Shown one piece after another: positions 33,882-48,395 of a stretch of DNA of 64,000 nucleotides. Every line of letters starts with the position of its first letter. Position 1 is the first letter of the stretch. Source of the DNA: Pyronema omphalodes (Eukaryota; Ascomycota; Pezizomycetes; Pezizales; Pyronemataceae); the NCBI GenBank assembly GCA_024516155.1, contig JAJJXM010000111.1:1-64000 (forward strand), read 5' to 3'. The translations under genes were made by a program, and so were the position numbers. The notes under the pieces are model-generated. The model saw only the letters and a program-made list of their open reading frames with translations, was not told where the DNA came from and ran no database searches.

Positions 33882-35171
33882 AATAATACCCCCTTTTTAG
33901 AAACAGCGGTAGGAATGGTTTTTTGGAGCGGTTGATGTTGATTGATTGATTGATTGATCTATATAAAAACAAAGAGGAGCGATATTGTAAGATATTTTGT
34001 ATAACAGACACGAAGATATGAATTTGCTTATAGGTAGTATTCCGGTTGGGGTTTGAGGTTGGGCGCTTTAGCTTATGACTTTGTGGGGAGGAGGTGGGGG
34101 GTTACATCTGCCATGGAAGCACCATCTCCACTCGCAGCCACTGGCAGGATCAGTTACGGGCACAGAGGGCAACGCGCAAACCTGAGCAGACGTCTTACTG
34201 CCAAAGAAATGGCTTTGAGATCACTGGTCGGCGCAAGAATAATGAGGATCTACCACCGTTTACTTTCTTATAACCTCTTCAATGATGGTTGTAGGAGATA
34301 TTGGTGCCGTTTGTAACCTCCAGCTTTCAGAACTGTCCGCGATAGAGGAATGGCGGACTGACTATAGCTGTGAGGACATTTCCTGGGTGATATACTTGAT
34401 ATACTCAATATTTAACTTGAGGCTTTGGTTTCAGACTTCAGAGATTGAGAAATAAAATACACATACTTTTCTTATACACCTATTCATTCTGCCTTATTCT
34501 TTAGTAACAAAATATACCCCAATTCTTCCTGCATGCAAACGAACCGGTGCCCATAACTCTGTCTTCTACAATGGGCCAGCTGCTACTCTACACAGGAACC
34601 AATCAACCCCTAGATCATGATAAATTGTGAATATCCCCCAAGATTCAATCGCCCTGAGCTAAACCTACACAACAAACCAAGTCCAACCGAATATATAGCT
34701 GATGCATCACATACCTTACCCGCTATGTATTCCCCTATTCCCAAAGCGAAAGCATTCCATCTATATTATCTTCAAATAATCTTCATCGGCGTAGTATAGC
34801 CATAGGCTGCAACCGGTGTAATCACGCATATGTATAGTTTCAATCACGTTTCAATCACACACTCTCACCCACCCTGCCCCACCAACACCGTCGCGCCAAG
34901 CCAAACCACGCGACCTGCAACACCCGACACCTGACATCTGACATCATTCCTCTTACCTACCCACCAACTCCCCCGGCACATCCCGGCTGAACCTCAACCT
35001 CAAGCCCGACCATACATACTCACAAGCACCCTACTATATACCCGATCATACAACTTCACCCCGACACAGCACCTGGCACCCACATCCCCAAACAATAACC
35101 ATACATACCCGAGCGTTCATACTCCATAGCAGAACACACAACCTTAACCCCAGCGCCCAATAATAAAGATC
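33882..35171. other. intergenic, no gene recognised
   Basis: Contains the 3' region of CYM1 (a TTGATTGATTGATTGATC run at about 33939-33960) and the C/A-rich 5' region of the next gene (34860-35170). One frame at 34053-34316 lacks motifs. Confidence 0.5.
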
Positions 35172-35732
35172 ATGGCCCGTCTAAGCGGTATCCAACGCGA
35201 TGTATTATCCCTGTATCGCTCATGTCTTCGCATGGTGAGACAGAAACCTTTGGTGAGTCTTCTGGTTTGCTTGCTTGATCTTGGCGGTTGGCGGCTCGCG
35301 GCTGGGTGGGGGGTATGGGTTCGGCTTGTTGGGATTGTGGCTGAGGTATTGCGCGGCTTTTGGTCGGGTCGGGCCGAGTGGAGGTGGAATTGAGAGCTGG
35401 GATGGGAGCCGGGGATTGAGGAATTAGGGGGATTGAAGGAGAGTTCTAATTTTTTTTTTATGGGGATAATAGGAATCGCAAGATAACTTCAAGTTATACA
35501 TCCGGTAAGTCAAGAATTTAGTTCCAAGAAAGAGAAAAAAAAAATTACAGTAATTATATAACGAGGATTTGTAGACAAACGACTGACTTTTTTTCAAAAC
35601 AAAAGGGATCAGTTCAGAGCTCATTTGGGGATTAATAAGAAGGATTTTGCGACTGTTGAACATCTGCTTAGAACTGGACAGAGGAAATTGGAAATGTATT
35701 CGCAGCCGGGGATTAAAAATATTCATAGGTAA
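35172..35732 (+). CDS. SDH6: LYR-motif succinate dehydrogenase assembly factor 1 homolog
   Basis: Mitochondrial assembly factor for the iron-sulfur subunit of complex II (yeast Sdh6, human SDHAF1). Exons 35172-35252, 35473-35504 and 35606-35732 close to 79 residues, the expected small size. The LYR-type tripeptide is in IQRDVLSLYRSCLRMVRQKP (LYR near residues 14-16). The product continues LESQDNFKLYIRDQFRAHFG, then INKKDFATVEHLLRTGQRKL and EMYSQPGIKNIHR; the GIN-KKDF-IE-LLR-G-RQLEMYS-PG pattern is diagnostic. The middle exon is 32 nt after an unusually long 220-nt first intron. Lack of a classic cleavable presequence is normal for this family. Confidence 0.93.
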
Positions 35733-36082
35733 CGGGGAGAAGGGACAGGGGATAGGATCAATGAAGGATGGGATGGTTAGGTGGGTTGAAATGTATAGTA
35801 TATGGGTTGTTTTTTTGGGTTGGGTTTGGCGTTTGTTGTTGCTGTTGTAGAAGCGGATGTAAAAGGTTAAAGGTTAAAGGTCAATTGCGTGTTACTTATT
35901 CCACTCCAAGAAATGGTTACGAGGGTTTTGTTTATTCATGAAGGCAGGTGGTAATTGGTCAAACATAAGATGAGGATTGAAAAGAAGTTGGTCTTGAATG
36001 AGATGGCTGTTCTGGAGATCAGGCTATCATTATTCTTTACTGCTTGGTTTACTTATTAGATTTACTCCTCTTTTTTTCCCCT

Positions 36083-36953
36083 TTAAACGATGATACCATC
36101 TGCCCACTGCTTTCTCTTGACACCCATCTCAACCGCTGTTATTCACTGTTAGCAATAGATTCTGATATCGTTGAATGGATAGAACAATACATACCCGCAT
36201 TACCCCAGTCCTCACCATGGTTGTGACCATCCGGTGTCAAACCAGCTCTCTTCTTGGCCTGGTCCTCGTTCAAGACAGTCAAAAGACCAAAGATAACCGG
36301 CACACCGAAGTCCAACTGAATTCTCATCAAACCTCTCGATACCGACTCAGCAATGTGCTCAAAGTGAACAGTGTCACCCTTGATCAAAACACCAATGGCG
36401 ATGATAGCATCGAAGGGGCCGGCAGAAGCGGAGGAGGTAGTGCCGGGGACAGGAGTAGAGCTGCGACCGAGACCTCCGAGAAGATCTCCGGAGGGTGCGG
36501 AAGAGGCTTGGACTTGGGACGCGGCGAAGAGTCTGGAACAATAGAGTTAGCTTAGGCGGGCCGAGATGCGGGGTACCAATGGCCTTGCGGAAAGCTACAG
36601 CTATGGCTACGGCTACGGCTACGGCTATAGCTACGGCTACAGCTGCAGCATGCATATATGATGGATACCTTTGACAAGCAACGGGAAGCTCCCAAGATCC
36701 AGGAACACTCTGGATTACAATGTTGCTCTCTTTAACTCCTCCCTCCAATAGCTTCTTGCGGGCTCCCTCAACGAGCGGGGTAATGAGCTCAGTGTTCCAG
36801 CGGGCGTGAACGATGGCGACGCGAAGTGCGGAACCTGATGGAATCAATTATTACAGCTCCAAGTTATGGGTTTAAGTTTTAGAAGAGGAATTGGATTGGT
36901 GGCATACCGTCCATGCTGGGTGCATCTCCAGGTCCTTTGATTCCCTCAAACAT
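36083..36953 (-). CDS. RIB4: 6,7-dimethyl-8-ribityllumazine synthase
   Basis: Riboflavin biosynthesis: condenses 5-amino-6-ribitylaminouracil with 3,4-dihydroxy-2-butanone 4-phosphate to lumazine. Exons 36908-36953, 36669-36834, 36195-36532 and 36083-36135 close to 200 residues. Start [20 protein letters not shown]; then [20 protein letters not shown], the substrate loop [19 protein letters not shown], core [20 protein letters not shown], catalytic His in [28 protein letters not shown], and the C-terminus [19 protein letters not shown] Ser/Gly/Pro insert (about residues 80-107) separates ASQ from FDA; bacterial enzymes lack it and some ascomycete homologs carry similar insertions. The second intron (36533-36668) contains a TACGGC hexamer run. 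The enzyme is expected to assemble as a pentamer in the cytosol. Confidence 0.95.
36590..36652. repeat. imperfect hexamer repeat TACGGC/TATAGC in RIB4 intron 2
   Basis: About ten units of GCTACG/GCTATA-type hexamers lie inside the second RIB4 intron and make up nearly half of it. Exonic frame is unaffected. Confidence 0.8.
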
Positions 36954-39900
36954 GGCTTTGGTAGTTGGGTATTGTACGAATTGAAACGGTTATGCTGCGT
37001 ACTGCGTCACCGCTCGGTCAATTGGATGATCTGGTTGGCTGTAGCGTCTGACGAAGAGAGGTTAGATATCTCTTGGATGGGGGGACCAAGTGGTAGGTTG
37101 GTATGCACAATACAGTCGAGGCGAGATGTGTAGGGTTCCGGTCGCCGCCGTCGCCACGTCAGAGCCGTTTAGAGGAGCCGCATTATGCATATGCCTGATT
37201 AAAGTTTTGTAGCGCGCATCCGAGCTTTTTTCTAGGCGCCCTCACACTCTCACTCTCACTCAAAGAGAAAACGGTACGGCTTTGAGGCGGGGTTGTTGGA
37301 TGTACTGCTGACAACCCCGCGCGTACCCCCGTGCCTGATGAACTGACCGCCCTGATAAAGGTACTTTCCTAAACAAACCTGCCATACGTACGAAATTGCA
37401 CAAGCCCTCAACTATTACGCCATTCCTCCGCCGTCATTCCGTAAAATGCCACAAAAATACAAGACACGGTTTGTCTTACGCTCGGCTGGCCAGACATGAG
37501 GACACAGAGAACTCGGCTTTTATGCAGCAGTACCGATTCGTGATTTCTAAGACTGTCTGTGCATCTACCTATGTATCAGGAGAAAGTATTTGGTACTTCC
37601 AGCCAATCCGGGATTGTTTCGGTTTCAATTCGGAACGAAGCAAAACCTTTATATACCCAACTCACCTCTGTCTCGCTTCGCACATGCCATCTGTTGGCTT
37701 TGTGCTTCCGGTGGGCAAAATATACCGTCATAAGGTCATAGGGGCTCCTTAGTCCCCGCATGGCCCGTGCTACAAAACTGTTCTATGTACCACCCGTGTT
37801 TTCACAGTTCCTCGTGTATCCAATTATGAAAACCCTATTTCGCCGCTGATGCTCCACTTGTGCCATTTTAAGAAACGAAACTAAGATCCTGAAGCAAGCC
37901 GAGAATCGTGATGCTCGCTGTGATCCCGTCAATGTTTCAGTGCAAACTATCCATAAACCATGGTAACCATAGTAAGGCTTAGATATCCGGAGGGCTTCGT
38001 GTTTACACCTACCATTACAGTATTGTACATGCTGCATGAGGTAGCAGCTAGAAGCTGTTCTTTTCTTTGTCTGTTCACACCGACAATCATACTCTAACTA
38101 AGTCTGAGATACTAATATACTCCCAAGTTTTTGCAAGTAGTAAAACTCAGGGGAACATGCTGCTCGAGGCCCACTCCGTAAAACAATTGGGCTCCGTCCA
38201 TGTGTAGCCGTAACTATGTATGGATATGTACTAAAAAAGAGCAGGCTGGCTTGAATACGGCACCGCTTCGTTAGTAATATTTTCTCGGAGTTATAAATAG
38301 ATCCTATTGAAGGAATCCATAGCGCAACTGCCAGTATCTCCCCGACGAGCCCGGATACCAGTGGAACCAATTCAGCTCTGCGTCTCTTTCATTCCGTTTC
38401 ATAACGGGAAGGTTGTAAGATGCTAAAACGTGCCAATATTGAGAACGAGTGATAGCACCTAGAACCTTACTCGGGATTCTCTTTCTCGATATGCACGGAA
38501 TCCAGTTCTGAGTGTTGATCATAGGAACACCGTGAGATCTACAACACAGTGGTATCCATAGGGCTCAGGGCTAGAGTGTTGAATCCGGGGTTCGCATTCC
38601 ACTCCGGCAAGGCAAGTGAGGGAACCTGCAGAACAAAGTGGTGAACCGAACATGCGTGTGCGGAGTTTGCGAGTGCATTTGCGTCGAGGGTTGACGGTCA
38701 GTAGCTTGCACCCGGTATATCGGTCGGTGTAGGATCTCGTCAAAAGTCTTAGAATAGATGCAGCTGAACTTTTTTGCACAGCACGACCAGCTGCCAGGAA
38801 GAGGGATTCGGATCACACGGAGAGTATGCCAATTCTGGTGATTTCATGACTGCTTCATACGAGACAGAAGAGAAAATCGGATAATCCGCCCAAAATGGCA
38901 CCCTTGGGACTTGGTAATGGAGTCTACACTTGTGGTTAGCCTTTGTCATTAGTTTCCCCACGGGACCGCGCTCTACCCTTGATATCTCACTAACGGACGC
39001 TCTATTTGTGTTCTATCCGTTCTACGCTGCTCTAGCAGAAACCGAAGGCTGTGTCCAGAAAGGGGGTCCGTCTTAGCTTGCTCTTGGCTTAGATGCAGAG
39101 AAGACAGATCTAAAGATTAGTCTAGGGGCTGTAGCTTCTCGTTCTGTATGGCCGTCAGGCACCGCTGTGCTAGAAACGAGACTCGCACGCGGAGGTTATC
39201 AGGAGCTGCGAGGGTGGGTTAGATAGGTGGGGAGGGGAAGCAGCAACGGTGAGAGGCGTGTGAGCAGGGACAGGAGCAGGATAAAAGGATGAAGAGGATA
39301 GATAGACTCAGCCTTGACAGAAGAGACAGGTTGATAGCGGATATAGAACACCTTGGGGTATGCACTCCTCTTGTGGTTGTGGTTGTTGTTGTGGTTTGTG
39401 GTTGCAGTGCAGGAGGGAGCAGCGGACAGCAAGCAGAAAGCAGAAAGCAAACACAACGCAGCACAAGGTGCTACTTGAATACTTGATGAGATTCTCCTCT
39501 GGGAGATGGTAGCCTCTGATGCGGTGGTCTAACCTGGGATGATCCGCGGCCAGGACGATTAGACTGGACTTTCTTGTATTAATCTGTATTCTGTGGAATG
39601 GTAATTGGCCTCCTGTATTGATCTGTGTTATCTGGCATGGAAATCTGACTCTTGTATATTGATACTGTATTTCTCTGGCTTCGTAATTCCAGATATTGTA
39701 TTCTCTGGAATCCTAATACCATCCTCGTTTGCTTGATGAATTCCAGCCCCCCCCCCCCCCCCGCCCCGATTACTTGAATCATGAACCCATCCCTAATCCA
39801 CCCCCGATTCCTCACATCCTGAGCCCATTACCATGCAATCTACCCCAATCCATTCCTCCCATCCAATAATCCACCTCTCTCGATTACTCGAATCCCAATT

Positions 39901-40788
39901 CATTCCTCGCACCCTGAGCCTATCCTCAATCCCGCCACCCCCTCAATCAATCCCGCCATTCTCAATCCCTCCCCTGCCCTCGGACAATCAATCCTCTGTG
40001 CACCTCAGCACTGACTGGCCTCATCCGAGCAATTATCCACCGTTGCTGGCTGCTCTGTGCTTTGCTTCCTGCTACTGCCGCCTGCAGCCCGATATGGTTG
40101 AGCATGTCCAGCACAGTCCACACTCGCCATCGCCGCCCTCATGGCTGCCAGCGTCTCTCGCCAATATTTCCCACGCTGTGCCAATGCTGTATTTGATTCG
40201 GCGTGCGCGTGAATGCTTACTTCCACTCCGTGATGCATCAAAATAACATCAAAACTGCATCAAAACATCAGTTCACAGACCACATTCATCCATCCTCCAG
40301 CTAAGATCTGTCCCAGGATAATTCATGGACTTGTCTACCTGTTCCTTTGCGCGCCGCGCCGGCCACTGAACCGTCTCACGCAGTTATTTTTATGGCTCTT
40401 GCACTGTCCGGCATATGAACCTTCCCCAGTTCAGTATCGGTCGTCCATCAGCCCCGGTCGCTCTGGCAAGCTTACGGTGGTTCGTGATCCCTGCCAGCAC
40501 TTGAGCTCCCCGCCAATGTCTTTGGATTTAAGAACCTGCCTCCCATCTCCCCTCTTGCCGTCTTTCCTCTTCTCGCTCAACATCTTCAACTCCTTCGTTC
40601 TTATTCTTTTCATCCAGCACTTCCGTCCATCCATCCTCGTTCAGGTTTAGTTCTGTGTTACGAGTTTATTCGATAATCAAAACACCCAGCAGGACATTCT
40701 AACCTTCGTTGCTGCCGTGCCCCCGTCCTTCCGAAATATCATTCTAGCGGAATTTTGTAATCAATTTTATTAACGTTCGTCATTAACA
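36954..40788. other. 3.8-kb intergenic region without a recognisable gene
   Basis: Short, overlapping frames only. Between 37.3 and 39.2 kb the sequence looks like unselected DNA. A C-run interrupted by one G lies near 39747-39765. From 39830 to 40700 the + strand is markedly pyrimidine-rich (CATCC, CTCC phrases), fitting a long 5' leader or promoter of GFA1. Confidence 0.5.
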
Positions 40789-43131
<2,343 letters not shown>

Positions 43132-45569
43132 ATTCTGATTTCTTTTTGGACGGGTTATGAATAGGGTATTTTTTTAATTTGGGGTGTGGGTTTCGGGGGG
43201 CAAAGCTGTTTTCTTGCGCTTGTTAAACTGTGGACCGTATACCATGTGATTTGTATCTTGTTATTTATTCTTTTGGTGTTTGGGATTAACGGACAACTCG
43301 GCCTTACAACGATAATGACCGATAATGTCTTTAGAACAGAATGCAATGCAATCGTGGGTTCTTGATTCATCACTTTGATCCTCGGTGATGTTTAATCATA
43401 AACCGACTTCAAAAAGAATGAACCAATCGCTTTTAGAGTGAAATGCACGCGCACTGGGCTGAATGACTGCTTGAGCGAATGATTGCGCATACATACTGTA
43501 AGATATCATGTCAGCGCGGGGTAAGTACGTGCGGTAGTGTCCCAAGCGGATGCATGATGTCAGCACCAATGCACTTTAAGCATGTAGTTTGTTTCCGATT
43601 CAGCAGTAAACCGATTCAATCACTTTCTCATCACGCTCGGTTGATATATCACTTTATGGGAGGTTCTCATGATGAATTCGGAATGCTTCGGAACCGTAAT
43701 AACCCCCTCTTGTATGATGTATCTGGTTGTACTTGTCTCGGAGCCGCCGTAAACTCCTATGGGAAACTGGCGACTTAGTGTGAATGATGTGGTCCCGCCG
43801 TCCCGGACATCTGGGCTCCCTGGAGGAAACAAACACGTATCAGGTTAGTTGTCGATTCGATGGATATGCTAAATAGCTGTCCCTGTAAGGACATATGTAT
43901 GTATGTAGCATAGCATAGCTCTGGATAGCTGGAATCTGGATAGCTGGTCGTAGCTGGCCGTAGCAGAGCTTCACGAACGACGAACGAGGAACGGTTTGGA
44001 TTTGTGATTTGTGGCGTAACTACATTGCTTGAAAAATTGACAAAAATAAAAATAAAAATTTGAGTGGTCATACATAGAATGAATGAATGAATGAATGAAT
44101 GTACATACTCGTTCTGTAGTGCAGCCAATTGTGGCGTCACCTTATCATGCCTGGCATACGGAATTTTTGGCACGGGGAATTAGAGTTTTTGGCTGGCCAC
44201 GTTTGTCGGATAGCTTGGATACCCCCACGAACAAATGAACGAACCAGAGCTCGACGGGTACCTGATTTGGACTTGAATTTGTGCCTTTTTGTGAAATGTT
44301 GAAATGTCGGATGCATTCCGTAAGTCTACAGTCGATTGTATATACATCATACCACGAAAGGTATGTATGGTATGGCATGGTATGTATCCATTATGAATCG
44401 AATCCAGTCTCTTGGCTACGAATTGTATCATCTATTTTGTTGTCTCCTATGTACATAACAACACGATTTCCCAATTCCCAATTCCCAATTTCTGAAGTTC
44501 CCAGTAGTATCATGAATCGTATCACGAATTGTATCATTGTATCATGAATCCAATGTATGTATGCACAGTATGCAACAACAAAAAAAACCCCTCCCCCAAG
44601 CAGTCTCCCGGCGGGCAGCTGGCAGCTGGCTTATGTATGCACCACCACCACCACCAACCTGTATGAGGACAACTTTAGGAACTCTAGGCTGCCACCATAC
44701 ATTGTAGATACATACATTCGATTTGGTCTTAATAATACAGGTACCTATATTTATCAACAACCGAAAAAGCGAAAAGCGAAAAGCGAAAAAGCGACAACAC
44801 AAGAAAAAAAAGCCAAGGCCTAGGTCGAATTCGTGCATGATCATCACCATCTTCGTTAGTTAGACAAAGAAAGGTTTTGATGTCGACTGACGCCTGAACA
44901 CCACTACCACCACCGAGCCACCGTTTTATTCTATTCCCTCTCTCGACGAAGGAAGACGAAGGGAGTGCACCGAGAGCACCGTGACCACCAAGGGCGACGG
45001 AAGAGCGACTGCGACGCAGACTGCGATACACTGGAACAGCATACCGACGACAAGCGACAAGCTACCCGGCTCGCTATCTCTCTATCTATCAATTATACCG
45101 CCACTGAAACAGAAGCGCATACCGAAGGCAACGACTTTCAACACCCAGGAAATCTCAAGCGAAGAGCCTGAGACCCTGAGACCCTGAGCAGCAGCAGCAG
45201 AAAAAAGAAGAAGGAGAAGCAGAGGAAGAAGAAAGAAAGAAAGAAAGAAGCGATTTTGTGATTCTGTGATCCTGCGACCTTCAATCCCCTAGCTAGCTGG
45301 GGCAGTCGCATCCTTTCGATCTCCACGTTACCACCACCAATACGCAAAAAAAAACCTCCCGTACCCGGTCCGGTATACGTCTCGGCCATATTGGCCTCCG
45401 AAATATACGGGAAATCTTCTGATCATCTCGGGAAATCCTTTTTGATTCCGGATTCCAATCCCTTTTATTTCCCGATCTCGATTTCAACCCTCGACATACC
45501 ATTCTGACATACCGACATACCGACGCAACACAATCCCATCCTCCCTGGCTATCAGTTTACACGTACACC
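43132..45569. other. intergenic with short repeats and a long purine/pyrimidine leader
   Basis: 3' region of GFA1, then AT-rich sequence with small repeats: GGATAGCTGG units (43923-43950), (GAAT)n at about 44079-44100, and a TATGGTATGGCATGG run near 44360. From 44930 the text becomes the leader of the MCLIR gene, with GCAGCAGCAG and (GAAA)n tracts near 45189-45250. No other gene recognised. Confidence 0.5.
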
Positions 45570-46289
45570 ATGTGTCTAATCCGCGTCAAACCCGAACTAG
45601 ACACAAGCGAACCCGCGATCCCGACACGAGTGGTAACCACCCATCGTAACGGACGTACCAGTAACCGATCCTCCGCCATAGAAACCATCCATATCCCTCC
45701 ACCACCTCCTCCTTCTTCTCACCCGGGTGCTTTAGCTATCGCCAATGGTCATGGCCATGGTCATGGAAATAGACTCAGCGTAGATGGGCGTAATTCCTCC
45801 CACCACCACGGCCAGGGAAGAAATAGCTTCACTAGAAGTCGAGAAACTCAAATTATCCAAGCCCGACCCCCATCTGCAATCTCACAAAACGGAAGTTATA
45901 GAGGAGGTGACACCCAGAGATCTCATAGGGATAGGGATTTGTTAGGTTACCAAGGAAGAGGTTCGAGGGCTAGTGTTATATCTACCCAGTCCAGGGAAAG
46001 GGATTATTATGTTGATGGAACAATAGTGGGTGGAAGAAGCCCGAGGAGTAGTTATAGGTATATTGATGGGAGAAGCTCGGCGCAGAGATTTGATGGGGAG
46101 GATCAGGAAAGATCGAGAGCGGGTGATAGGTATGGGTATAATAATTATCATGGAAGAAGGTCGGGGAGTGTTAGTTATGTCAATCCCAGGCATTCGCATA
46201 GGAGTGTTAGGAGCACCGGGGGTAGGGTTAGTAGGGAGAAGGTGGTGGTGGTGGATAAGTATAGTGAGAAGGAGGGATTGGGACGATAA
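45570..46289 (+). CDS. intrinsically disordered MCLIR-start protein, unknown function
   Basis: A single-exon frame of 239 residues with a long leader. It begins MCLIRVKPELDTSEPAIPTR; a short MCLIRVK start followed by a disordered basic/Pro/Ser protein recurs, as far as I recall, in many Pezizomycotina genomes, which is my reason for trusting it. The rest is low complexity: HIPPPPPPSSH, a His/Gly run (NGHGHGHGN), SHHHGQGRN, and repeated Arg/Ser/Gly/Tyr segments (SRERDYYVDG, SPRSSYRYIDGRSS), ending EKVVVVDKYSEKEGLGR. No transmembrane segment, signal peptide or enzyme motif. The RS/RG-rich character could suit RNA binding or phase separation, but that is speculation. Confidence 0.7.
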   Translation: MCLIRVKPELDTSEPAIPTRVVTTHRNGRTSNRSSAIETIHIPPPPPPSSHPGALAIANGHGHGHGNRLSVDGRNSSHHHGQGRNSFTRSRETQIIQARPPSAISQNGSYRGGDTQRSHRDRDLLGYQGRGSRASVISTQSRERDYYVDGTIVGGRSPRSSYRYIDGRSSAQRFDGEDQERSRAGDRYGYNNYHGRRSGSVSYVNPRHSHRSVRSTGGRVSREKVVVVDKYSEKEGLGR

Positions 46290-46839
46290 GGAGGAGTTAA
46301 GGGATGGGGGATGGCGGTGGGCTGGAGAGGGGGGTAAGGGGGTGCAGAGAAGGTGAGAGAGAAAGAGAGTAAGAGAAATGATGGGTGGTAGGTGGAGGTG
46401 TGGATGATGATATGATATGATACGACACGAACATCTTTTGCGAATTTGGCTTCAGCGGTATTTTAGCAGTATTTCAGCGGTGTTTCTTAGTGGGAGCAGG
46501 ATATTTTATGGTTACCATACAAGAAGGTTTTTTTGGCATTAAGAGCGCGGAGGATTTTGGAGACTCTTTGTTGGACACGGCACACCAAGGCATAGCGCAG
46601 GTTGGATATCCACAGCATGATGCGTATGAGGTTTTGAGTTTTTGAGGGTTTGAGTTTTTCTGGTATCCTTTTTGTATATTTCAAGCGACAGTGTGTTTAA
46701 TAGCATGGAATTGGCGTAAATAACTTGTTCTTACTTTTGTAGAAGGTATGGAGGGCGGTGAACGATAACGTGAGCGAGAGGAAAAATTTTCGGAGCGTAT
46801 GAAGGTATAAAAGCACAAATACATGGAATAACGAGCCCT
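46290..46839. other. 3' region of the MCLIR gene
   Basis: No gene. Short GATATGATATGAT and CAGCGGTATTT phrases near 46410-46480. Confidence 0.5.
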
Positions 46840-48330
46840 ATTCTTACCTGATCTTCCCCACTACCTCAAGTATACCGGTACATTTAAAATACATAAATGC
46901 TACCTGAAAACCCGCCCGTAATCCCAGCCTTAGCCTCTTTATTTAATTTAATTTGAACCCTACATTGATTAAGGCCCCTTATGGGCCTATGCAAGGCAGA
47001 GCACACAGGGCTCAAGGACATGGTGACGTGATGGGAAACATACACGGAGGACACTGGACAGGGGGCCGCTTTGCCAATCTTTGTTGTTGGATTGATATGG
47101 TTATGTCATAACCTGAGATTTTGGTACATTGATAATAAAATAAATAAATAATCTATGCAAGGCTTGGAATCCTCACTTTTTCCCCCTACCTGATATGCAT
47201 GATTTATCACGCCTCACGCCCCACGCCCCACGATTTACCAAACTGCAACGAGTGACCCAAGACCAAATTCGCTGAGGTAAACATACAGAGAAACTCGGTC
47301 ATTGATTCATAAATCACTTCTATCGCCTCAACAAGCATTATTAATTCATAAAACACCCCCGTAGCTAGCCTTAACCTTCTTATTCTTCTTAACCTTCTTA
47401 CCTGATCTTCCCCGCTGCTGTATACAGTGCGCAGCAATTCTCCCAGGGCGTACCAGAGTATCGGCTATGTATACGGCAGGTAACTCAGCCTACACAGCTT
47501 TCAACTCAGCTTACACAGGCATCGAATGAGCCGGGATCATGCAGGATCATGCATCGTCACTATGTATAGACAGCTAAGTATCCAAGTATCGCAGCCTTTA
47601 ACGCTTCATATGATATGATTTTAATCACACACTGCTTGAGATCCCTTAGGGCATTAACTCTTCATTTCTTACCTGATCGCCATCACTGCTGCGTGTACAC
47701 GGCTTTACAGATTCCTCAAGGCCGTATCAAAGTACCAACGCGGTTAGCTTAGACTACACATTGATTAATGTATTAATTGACTGATTAATTGATTCACCCG
47801 TCGTACGAGACCAGAAGAAATTCCGAGCCCTGTCTTCATTCATGGTTGAATAAACCTATGTAGCAAGGCGCTTAACTCAGCCTACACAGACATCGCAGAC
47901 ACCGGGATCATGCATCATCACTATATTCTCAGCTAAGTATCGAACATGTACACAGTCGTAAACTCAGCCTACACAGTGTTCAATTTAGCCTACAAAAACA
48001 CCGGAGTCATGCAGAATCACTATATCCCCAGTTAAGTATCCAAGTAGCGGCTACGTGCCGACTACAGCTCGACTATGTACACAGCCGTTAATTCAGCCTA
48101 CATACACAGACCTCGCATAAACCGGAATCATGCAGGATCACTATATCCTCAATTGAGTCTATAAAGCGGTTAATTCAGCGTACACAAACCTAAGGGTTAG
48201 AAACATTAATGAGAACGCGAATACATAAATAATGATTCAGCGTACACAGACACCGGGATCATGCATCGTCACTACATAGTACATACTCAAGCCTCAGCCT
48301 TCTAGGTGGTATCTAAAACAATTTGTTCGT
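46840..48330. repeat. field of diverged tandem or dispersed repeats, no coding capacity
   Basis: The phrase TTCTTACCTGATC(T/G)(T/C)C occurs near 46843, 47396 and 47668. CAGCCTACACAG-type units recur near 47487, 47507, 47880, 47967, 48097 and 48177 (as CAGCGTACAC) and again near 48239. Each is commonly followed within about 50 bases by GGGATCATGCA..ATCACTAT and then CAGCTAAGTATC. The spacing of about 100-125 bases between many occurrences points to an old tandem array that has diverged and gained insertions. Only short frames exist. Type of element unknown; no terminal repeats, promoter boxes or polymerase motifs seen. Confidence 0.7.
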
Positions 48331-48335
48331 GTTTT

Positions 48336-48395
48336 TCCTGCATGGGCCTTTTGCGCCTCGGTCGGCGTATGATTAAGTAAATAAATCAATAAATA
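48336..48395 (+). mobile_element. 3' fragment of the (TAAA)-tailed SINE family
   Basis: CATGGGCCTTTTGCGCCTCG followed by GTCGGCGTATGATTAAG and TAAATAAATCAATAAAT aligns with the 3' end of the SINE at 7955-8005 (CATAGGCCTTAAAGGCCTCA, ATCGGACGTATGATTAA, TAAA tail). Only the last 60 bases are recognisable, consistent with 5' truncation or decay. Confidence 0.65.
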
